Positions 56,637 to 64,000 of a stretch of DNA of 64,000 bases are shown here, piece after piece (positions within the stretch are counted from its first letter, which is position 1; the number at the start of each line of letters is the position of its first letter). The DNA comes from Protea cynaroides. Taxonomy: Eukaryota > Streptophyta > Magnoliopsida > Proteales > Proteaceae. The stretch covers positions 91,486,676 through 91,550,675 of the forward strand of contig CM053273.1 of assembly GCA_028583415.1 (NCBI GenBank), read 5' to 3'. A program made the position numbers and the translations under genes. The notes below the pieces were generated by a model. That model saw only the letters and a program-made list of their open reading frames with translations, made no database searches and was not told where the DNA came from.

Positions 56637-57651
56637 ATGCCTGCGCGCAGATTTACATTTGGGAGGGCAGATGAAGCCACCCACCCTGATCATATCCGAG
56701 CCACCATCTCCGAGTTCATCTCCACTTTCATCTTCGTCTTCGCTGGGGAAGGCTCAGTCCTCGCTCTTGGTATCTATCTCTTTCTTTCTATTTCTTTCTC
56801 TCTGTGTATCCATACATACATGCATGCATGCATGCACCCCTGCTGCAAAAGCATGCAGGCATCACAAGAGGATTTGGATTTGAGCTTCTTTGTTGTTCTT
56901 TGTTGTTGGGTGCAGGTCAGATCTATAGGGACACCCCGATAACAGCGTCCGGGCAGGTGGCGGTGGCCTTGGCCCATGCGTTGGCCTTATTTGTGGCAGT
57001 AGCAGTTGGATACAACATATCCGGGGGACATGTTAACCCGGCTGTTACTTTAGGTTTACTCGTGGGTGGTCGGATCTCCTTCGTCCGAGCCATCTTTTTC
57101 TGGATAGCTCAGCTCGTAGGTGCTGTTGTCGCATCTCTCTTGCTCAAGCTCTGCACACATGGCATGGTAATTAATTAATTATTACTTATATGATCAGAAA
57201 ATAAAAATGTTGATTTTTTTTGGCTCAATCTCGATCAGACTAATTAACACTAACTAATATTTTGTAGAGGCCTGTTGGGTTTTCGGTGGCCCATGGAGTT
57301 GGCGAAGGGAATGCACTTGTGCTGGAGATAATCATGACATTTGGGCTGGTCTACACAGTGTATGCAACTGCTATCGATCCAAAGAGAGGTAGCCTCGGGA
57401 TAATCGCACCTCTGGCCATTGGACTGATCGTGGGTGCCAATATCCTCACCGGAGGGCCATTCGACGGCGCTTCAATGAACCCAGCTCGAGCTTTTGGACC
57501 TGCTCTTGTTGGGGGGAGGTGGAAGAACCACTGGATCTATTGGGTGGGGCCTTTGATTGGAGCAGTAATTGCAGGTCTACTCTATGAGTACGTAATAATC
57601 CCAACAGAAGCACCACATACTCACCAGCCGTTGGCCCCCGAAGATTACTAG
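56637..57651 (+). CDS. TIP3: Tonoplast intrinsic protein aquaporin, TIP3 type
   Basis: Exons 56637-56769, 56916-57166 and 57268-57651 join to 255 residues, the normal TIP length with two introns at usual TIP places. The N-terminus FGRADEATHPDHIRATISEF and the C-terminal ending HQPLAPEDY are typical of TIP3 (alpha-TIP). Six membrane helices and both pore loops are complete: HVNPAVT (NPA 85-87) and MNPARAF (NPA 199-201, Arg202). His65 in AHALALF is the TIP-type selectivity-filter residue of helix 2. The family moves water and small neutral solutes across the membrane of protein-storage vacuoles in seeds. Tandem CATGCA copies in intron 1 and RY/ACGT motifs upstream agree with seed expression. 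The start Met is in context GACATGCC, and no other upstream Met fits. Confidence 0.93.
56819..56836 (+). promoter_or_regulatory. Tandem RY (CATGCA) array in intron 1 of TIP3
   Basis: CATGCATGCATGCATGCA gives four overlapping RY cores on both strands, with another GCATGC at 56851. It may be a chance tetranucleotide microsatellite, but the RY sequence in a seed-type gene is suggestive. Confidence 0.4.
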
Positions 57652-58280
57652 CTTACGTATGGATCCGCCTCCCTTCCTCTTCCTCTCCTCTTCCTCTTTG
57701 TTTGCATGTGTGTTTTTTTTCATCATCTGCATATGGTGTCTAGAGTCTGTATTTGTCTGTTGTTAGGTTCAATAAATGCCAACCTCGACTTTTTTTTTTT
57801 TCTTTTTTTTTTTTTTTTGTAATTTGTAAGGTTGATACATTCACCACTTAATTAGGTCTCTTGTTCCGCCCTAGCCTTCCCGTGCATGTCACCCACCCAC
57901 GCACACGAGGAGGAGGGAGAGAGATAGACCTGCAAGTAATGCATCATACAAATGCAATCCTGCTGTTTTTACAACTTGGGCCATACAATCGAACCACCAT
58001 CATCATTTAATTTATATTTTTTAACTGATCAAACACTGCCTTAAATATTAATCCACACATTAATAAAGAGGATAGAAGAGGATAGAAATAACCCTCCCAA
58101 TGCTTAAGGCCTCTGCACTCTCGAGCCTTATTGCCATCTCTACTCTACGTCTTCGAGTTAAGCATATGAAATCAGTCCATTGAACTCCATTGTCATTACA
58201 TCTTCGGCAATAAGGAAAATATATAACGGGTTGCAGGATAGAGACGAAAATCAAATGATTACATACATACCAAGATAATA
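57652..58280. other. 3' flank of TIP3 and intergenic DNA
   Basis: Contains CT-rich presumed 3'-UTR, an AATAAA at 57770 as a possible poly-A signal, and a T-run at 57791-57818. No gene is seen. Confidence 0.45.
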
Positions 58281-58502
58281 TAATTTATTTCTATTTTATT
58301 TTATCGTTATTATACCTAGCCGCATAAGGTATAAATTAAATACACGGATACCTGTAACAAAAGGAGAGCAGAGCTGTGCAAAATTTGGTAATAATTTATT
58401 TCTATTTTATTTTATCGTTATTATACCTAGCCACATAAGGTATAAATTCAATACACGTATACCCGTAACAAAAGGAGAGCAAACCTGTGCTACATTTGGT
58501 AA
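58281..58502. repeat. Tandem duplication, 111-bp unit, two copies
   Basis: 58281-58391 and 58392-58502 differ at roughly ten positions. Each contains TATACCTAGCC-CATAAGG and GTAACAAAAGGAGAGCA. It lies just beyond the 3' end of the phosphoesterase gene. No coding function. Confidence 0.9.
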
Positions 58503-58607
58503 CAATTGGGCGCTCTGCGGCTTCTCTCCCGTCATCCACCAGAATAACAAGTAGCAGTTTTCATGTAAGAGGAAATTTAGATAGAAAAAAAAGTAAAATT
58601 AGATTTA

Positions 58608-59846
58608 TTATCTTCTATAAAATCTGGAAACCCAAGGTGCAAGTTCCATGTTTTCAGGGTCCCTTGTGTTTGTAGAATAATAATCAGACCAGTAACATGG
58701 TGATAATTGATTAGTCAATCTTCCATTGCAGTAGATGCAAAAGGGCAACCAATCTTCACCACCATTCATCCTTCTCTTCCTTTCTCTTGGATAAGCTAAG
58801 GGTGCCTGTACATATCTGCATGAGAGAGAGAGAGAAGAACCTAGGGTAGGAAGCTCAGACGGAACAAAAGCTTTTCTAAAATTAACCAAGAACATAACAT
58901 CGATTCCATCTGAAAGAAGAGCTGGAATGCGTGAGGAACAAAAATTTTTTGGCAAGCATTATGTCTCCCATTTTGACTGGAAACAATGGCAGAAGTCCTC
59001 GATGTGGCGGTATGTCTTTGAAAGAACCATAAAACCAACTCAAGGAACTTGCATGAGTTTCTGGAGGGTTGAATGGTAGCCCAGATTGATAATATTTACA
59101 CATTCAGGTGGAATATGGCATTTTCCCAATTGGAGGATGTCACATGATGGTTCCATTTTGTTGCAAGGTAGTATAAAGAAAAGTGGAAATTTTCAAATTT
59201 AAAAAGAAAATTTTTATAATCATTACAATTATATAAATTATTTAAATTTATTACCATATTTAATAATAATATTTTTTAAATATAATTTTATTTTACTTTC
59301 AAATGCAATATTTGGATGCTGAGTAAAGTGAAAGTTAATTATCATATATAGAATGATTTGGAGTTAATCACATAATCATGGGATGGTAATAATTGCATAA
59401 GTTTCTTTTCAAGTTTTAAACTTGCATTTCTCTGCCTTTTAAACCCCCCCCCCTCCCCCTCCCCCTCCCCTCTTTTAACTCTAGCTCAGACTCATCCAGC
59501 AATTAAACTTACTCTCGATGCCCTAATTGCAAAGAGACGTCCGTTAAGCTGAATGATGAACCTAAGCATTAAATGATTATGGAGGAGGAAATCTACACGC
59601 TAAATTGAGCCTTCGATTTCTGAGACCATGTGAATTCAAAGGAGAGGCACCCAAGGTGGAAAACAGTACCTGAGACCATCAAGCACAGCATCCCAGCAGA
59701 AATGTGTATGACCAAACGCATGACAACCAGTTGTACTCCCATTGTCCCCATGTATAGATCTTATGCGGCCCTCAAGATAATCAGAACCAATAATCTTGGG
59801 AAGATTTGGATAAAACAGCATCCTCTTCTCTGGACATAGCTCTTGC
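58608..59846 (-). CDS. Calcineurin-like metallophosphoesterase, last two exons (partial)
   Basis: Minus exons 59846-59670 and 58815-58608 join across an AG|A codon and end in TAA. The protein reads QELCPEKRMLFYPNLPKIIG, EGRIRSIHG, then CHAFGHTHFCWDAVLDG, RYVQAPLAYPRERKRRMNGG, DWLPFCIY and ends APWVSRFYRR. GHTH with its His residues is the last metal-binding motif of the calcineurin-like phosphoesterase fold, and the surrounding sequence fits a conserved plant member of that superfamily. The N-terminal metal motifs (D-H, GNHD) must lie on exons upstream. I find none up to 60.6 kb, where copia elements begin, so the rest is beyond the right edge or lost. The exon borders have good splice signals (CACAG|G, CAG|GTACTG, TGCAG|A). 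Substrate unknown. Confidence 0.85.
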
Positions 59847-60649
59847 CTGTGACATGGAAACATAAACAGTTCAGTATACATGTATGATGTACCTGAAGAA
59901 CAACAGGAATATTTGCACATTTCTGCTGTACTCTCAGAATGTGACAAGAACATGAAAGAATAATCACAGTGACTATAACATTGTAATTTTCAAGAGCTCT
60001 ATAAAGGTAAGCTACGAATAAAACTGATACTCTCAGAAGCCTAAAACAAGGAATTTCTGAATTGAAAATCAATTTGAAACGACTCCAGAACATGGCCATC
60101 TGTCCAGACTCCAGTATTTTCTTGCAATGCACTTCCGAACACTTCACTTACCCTAAAAATACCAAAGTTTTCCCATTCTAGGAATCTCATCCGGCAAGGG
60201 AACGGGTGAAAATATCGCAACAGATCTGCTCCCCCACAAAATTCATGCCCATAGGGCCCCCTCCAATGGGCTGACCAAGCAACATCCCCATTACAGGAAA
60301 ATACAGCCCCCTTTAATAAATCATACGGAAATTTTTAATGGGTTTACTCAAGTTACCCCCCCGGGTTCTCCTCTTTGATTCATGAAAAATAGAGCTGTGC
60401 AAAGTACGCGAGGATGGATTTTTTTTTTTTATTTTTTTGTGGATAAGTAACGCGAGGATGGAAATAGCACGAGAGAGAGTGTGAGGTAGCAATATAACAC
60501 CTGTATAAACTCCCAGAAGACACTGGTACAACTTTAACTTTTCTTAAGAAATTAAAGTGACTTCAAATATCACCAAAATGTTCACCATTATCACAGCAGG
60601 ATATGCAATTGCTAGAGATTGAGAAGAACCCTATTTTCTGTATTCCAAA
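59847..60649 (-). other. Intron of phosphoesterase gene; no exon found
   Basis: AT-rich with T-runs. The minus frame 60147-59761 is an intron read-through of the exon. The motif expected just upstream (a metal-binding His region) is not present here. Confidence 0.4.
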
Positions 60650-61110
60650 TCTTTTCAATGTTCTCCCATCATGGTTTCTTCACAAATAATACTATAGTGG
60701 TTTCCAAGGTCTTCTTGAAGAACTTCAGGCTGTTCAACCCTTTACTACTAATCTGGAACAACTCAAGGCTCAACAATCTAAGTTTTATGTGGCCAAGTTT
60801 TTAATAGGTCTTCCTCCAGAATATCAATCTTTCAAAACTCAAATGTTATCAGGTGAGAATGTACCAAGCATATTGAGGTTGATTGCCATTTTGTTCGTGA
60901 TGCTATTCAAAAGAAGCTATTGGTTACTCCCTTAGTATCTTTTTCAAATCAGTTGACTGACATTCTTAAAAAGTTTTTATTTGGTCCGACGTTTCGGTTG
61001 AATTGTTCCAAGCTTGGTATGGGTGACTTATAAGGTCCAACTTGAGGGTAACAATACGTCTATTTATGTAAGAGAATGGGCCCACTCCCCCTTATTTTCT
61101 ATTTTATTAT
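60650..61110 (+). pseudogene. Copia deletion derivative: gag joined to RNase H end and LTR start
   Basis: A plus frame gives LEELQAVQPFTTNLEQLKAQ, KFYVAKFLIGLPPEYQSFKT (copia gag). Near 60862 it jumps directly to TKHIEVDCHFVRDAIQKK and LVSFSNQLTDILKKFLFGPT (end of RNase H), followed by the beginning of an LTR (61049-61110) that matches the LTR at 2505. So gag-to-RNase H was deleted. The LTR is then interrupted by the minus-strand element. Confidence 0.75.
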
Positions 61111-61495
61111 TGTAAGTTGAAACAAACTGAATATAAAGCTTAATCAGAATCAGAAACAAATAAAGAAGAACTTGGAGAATGGGAGAGAGAAAGAGGTCGG
61201 TACTGCTAGAGAGGTAGTATTGTTAGCCTCTACTCTCGTTCCCTCTTTCATATATATAATAAATTAGAGTCAAAATTACAAAGGAGTCTTAGCACTAATA
61301 GGACTGAACAAAAAATAAAAACTAAACAATAAAAAAGCTATTAATAAAGAAAGTCCTAATATAACTCAACTACTACACATATAACTCACTACTAGACTAC
61401 CGAAGAGGACAAGGAGTCCTCTTCCAAGGAGGAAGAGTCCCCCTCGATGAGGACACTGGCACAGTGCTATCGAGTGGGAGTTGCACACATTAACA
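61111..61495 (-). repeat. 3' LTR of minus-strand copia element
   Basis: On the minus strand it starts TGTTAATGTGTGCAACTCCC and ends TCAACTTACA. A polypurine tract of at least 12 G (C-run 61496-61507 on the plus strand) lies directly inside. It is inserted into the LTR start of the plus-strand copia copy. The other LTR is beyond the window, so a target duplication cannot be tested. Confidence 0.75.
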
Positions 61496-64000
61496 CCCCC
61501 CCCCCCTCAAGCTGGAGCATACAGATGTCCCATGCCCAGCTTGGAACAATGGAGTCAAAATGCTGGTCCAAATAATGTCTTTGTAAAAATGTCAACAAGT
61601 TGATTGGAAGAAGAACAAACAGAGTAACAATAAATTTCTTGAGAACTGCATCACGAACAAAATGACAATCAACTTCAATATGCTTGGTGTGTTCATGAAA
61701 CACTGGACTACTAGCAATATAGATAGCTATTTGATTGTCACAAAACATAGTAAGTGGATGTGTCAAGGGAAATCCCAATTCTTGAAGAAAATTCCTTATC
61801 CACATAAGTTCAGCTGTTATCTGTGTCATAGCACGATATTCAGCCTCAACACTAGACTTAGACACGGTAGTCTGTTTCTTACTTTTCCACGTAACAAGAT
61901 TTCCATCAACAAAGGCACAATAACCAGTTGTGGAACATCTATTACCATCAACACCTGCCCAATCAGCATCAAAATAGCCCACCACATCAAAATGATTGTG
62001 ACAAAGATATATAAGTCCTTTGCCAGGAGACTTCTTCAAAATCGCACAATACGACATGTAGCATCCCGATGAATCAATCTTTTTTTTTTTCCTCTGTCGC
62101 TTTATCTGCCTAGAAAATCAAGGGAATAATTGGATAATTGATTTATATGGATCTTGCCTAGCTGAGACCAGAAAAAAAAAAAAAAAAAAAGTTTCGAAAA
62201 GAAAAATCCTTTCTTGGGCCATAAACTGATCTAGGTAAATTCATGAGTTCGATTTGATTATTCTTTCCTATTCCTAGTCTAAAAATACCATCTGAACCCC
62301 AAATTGTCTTATGACTTATCACATCCAATGTGCTTGTTTAGGATCTGCATAAACTGACTGACCACCCCCAACAACAAAAGATAGATATGAGTGAGTAACA
62401 GCCAGATAAATCAGTTTACCAACCAAACGCAGATACTGATGTACGTTAAGAAAGTCGGCACTGTCACTGGTTTCAAGCTTCAGGTGAGGATCCATGGGTG
62501 GGTCAGCTAGTTTGGAACCAAAAAGACCAATATGGGTCAAGAGATCTGGGGCATATTTCCTTTGAGATAAACTAATGCTTTGCTGCACCGTACAACTTCA
62601 ATACCAAGAAAATAATGTAGTAACTCCAGATCCTTCATTTGGAAATGTGTATTTAAGTAGGTTTCGATGTTAGAGATCCCAAACTTGTCATCACTAGTGA
62701 TAATTATATCATCCACATTGATAGCAATAATCACAACCTTGGAATTGTGACGTTGAATAAACATAGAGTAGTCAGAGTAGCAAGGAGAAAAACCTCACTA
62801 TGTAATAACAAGACTAAATTTATCAAACCAAGCACGTGGGGATTTTTTCAAACCATAAATGGCCTTGTGTAATTTGCATACTTTGGTGGAAGTCCCCCCC
62901 AGCCCCCTCTTTGAGCAACATACCCTGGAGGTTGGTCCATGTAGACTTCTTCTTGGAGATCCCTATAAAAAAAGGCATTCTTGACATCCATCTGAAATAA
63001 AGGCTAGTCAAAATTGACAGCCATAGAAATAAGGATCCTGACAGAGTTGAGACAAGTCACTGGTGAAAATGTCTCAAAAAAGTCAATCCCATATGTATGA
63101 GTGAACCCTTTAGCAACCAACCGTGCTTTAAGGCGTTCAACAGACCCATCTGAATTATGTTTAACGGTATACACCCAACGGCAACGCACTACAAATTTAC
63201 CTGCAGGAAGATCAACGAGAGACCAAGCACGACGAGAAAGAAGGGCCTCCATCTCAGCATCCATGGCCTTCTTCCAATCAGGATTGGTTAAGGCCTGGAG
63301 GTGAGTGGTAGGGATAAAGGTAGTAGATAAAGAGAAAACAAGGTTAGTAGCATGAGAAGGGAGGTGAGATGTAGTAACAAAATTATCAATAGGATATAAA
63401 GGTAAAGATGGTGAAGCACAAAGACACATACCTTGCGGAGGGCAATGCGGAGATTATCAGAGCCAGGTTGAGGAGAGGTGGTGGGTGGAGCCGATGCCGG
63501 TGAAGGACCCAGATTCTGTACCGAGATAGGTGCCAGGTCTAGGGTAGCAGCCGGAGTTGCCTTACCATGCCTCGGGTAAACTTTAGGGGTGCTGGGTTAG
63601 GGATGGGTGAATTATCTGGAATGGAAGGTTCAGCTGTCAATGTGCTAATGGGTAATGGAGGATCAATGGACTCAGGTGGAGGGACGGGAATATGTGGTTT
63701 GGGTAGAGGCGGTGCAGGGTAGAAGGGTTGTGTTTCAAAAAATGTAGCATCAGCACTTATAAAGTGACGCCGACTCTCTAGGTCATAGCATTTATATCCC
63801 TTCTGAGTACGGGAGTAGCCAAGAAAAATGCACTTAACAGATATAGGAAACAATTTATCTGGTAAGGTCTGTAACACCTGGGCAAAACAAACACATCCAA
63901 CTCTTGGGAGGAATAAAGAACAAAAGTAAATTGGGAAAACAATATTGTAAATGGAACTTTGTTCTGAAGTACTGATGAGGGCATATGATTCAACAAGTAA
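61496..64000 (-). pseudogene. Copia pol of minus-strand element (partial, runs off window)
   Basis: From right to left on the minus strand: integrase end (SSVLQNKVPFTILF, then KCIFLGYSRTQKGYKCYDLE at about 63830), RT (MDAEMEALLSRRAWSLVDLP near 63240, RLKARLVAKGFTHTYGIDFF, INVDDIIIT near 62700, FLGIEVVRCSKALVYL), the INLSQRKY-like segment ISLSQRKYAPDLLTHIGLF, and RNase H (VVGYFDADWAGVDGNRCSTT, NLVTWKSKKQTTVSKSSVEA, ELMWIRNFLQELGF, HEHTKHIEVDCHFVRDAV). Frameshifts and a 255-bp insertion (62067-62321) break it. It is close in sequence to the 1-2930 element. Confidence 0.88.
62067..62321. mobile_element. Unclassified 255-bp insertion in copia pol
   Basis: It interrupts the copia frame between RT end (QAHW) and RNase H start. 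CATCC occurs on both sides (62062-62066, 62322-62326), a likely 5-bp target duplication. It contains a T-run near one end and an A-run in the middle, with no terminal repeats that I can see. Confidence 0.5.

Noticed and set aside
58841..59103. Minus frames of 65 and 73 codons
   Set aside because: They lie in the phosphoesterase intron and have no similarity to the family.
59636..60147. Minus frames of 105 and 128 codons
   Set aside because: They run from intron sequence through exon 59846-59670 of the phosphoesterase; only the exon part is conserved.

Overview
This is nuclear DNA of a flowering plant. The genes have GT-AG introns, one is a seed-type tonoplast aquaporin and one is an LRR-III receptor kinase. 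Most of the remaining sequence is Ty1/copia retrotransposons, solo LTRs, Au-type SINEs, LINE tails and AT-rich intergenic DNA. I see no rRNA, tRNA or CRISPR array. The species cannot be fixed from the sequence.

Layout. 1-2930: a decayed plus-strand copia element, itself hit by a SINE and by a 1.46 kb solo LTR. 3225-7159: minus-strand 5' part of a conserved uncharacterised plant gene; its downstream exons must lie left of the window, because the copia element sits in the intron. 8243-14472: a decayed minus-strand copia element. 14891-15344: a probable solo LTR. 15345-20250: AT-rich intergenic DNA with two related elements carrying CCA-rich cores, one a clear TIR element with a TTA target duplication. 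20381-37659: one six-exon gene for a plastid membrane-anchored protein. Its introns hold an almost complete copia element (21515-27396), a LINE tail, a copia 5' end, a SINE and another LTR remnant. 38510-39286: a TRIM-like element. 41750-50961: a six-exon conserved gene. Its 7.4 kb intron 2 holds a minus-strand copia element, and its intron 4 has the hallmarks of a minor-spliceosome (U12) AT-AC intron. 53283-55442: LRR-III receptor-like pseudokinase. 55751-56108: solo LTR with a perfect target duplication. 56637-57651: TIP3-type aquaporin with seed-type RY and ACGT motifs upstream. 58608-59846: last two exons of a minus-strand metallophosphoesterase. 60650-64000: two copia elements, the minus-strand one inserted into the LTR of the plus-strand one.

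The six host genes do not form a pathway. The theme of the window is retroelement growth inside introns: a 1 kb transcript becomes a 17 kb gene and a 0.6 kb transcript a 9 kb gene while the exons stay intact. The most interesting observations are the U12 AT-AC intron, the duplicated in-frame splice acceptor in the left gene, a post-pol noncoding module with a second polypurine-like tract shared by two copia families, and the CCA-cored TIR elements. I found no clearly new multi-gene system.
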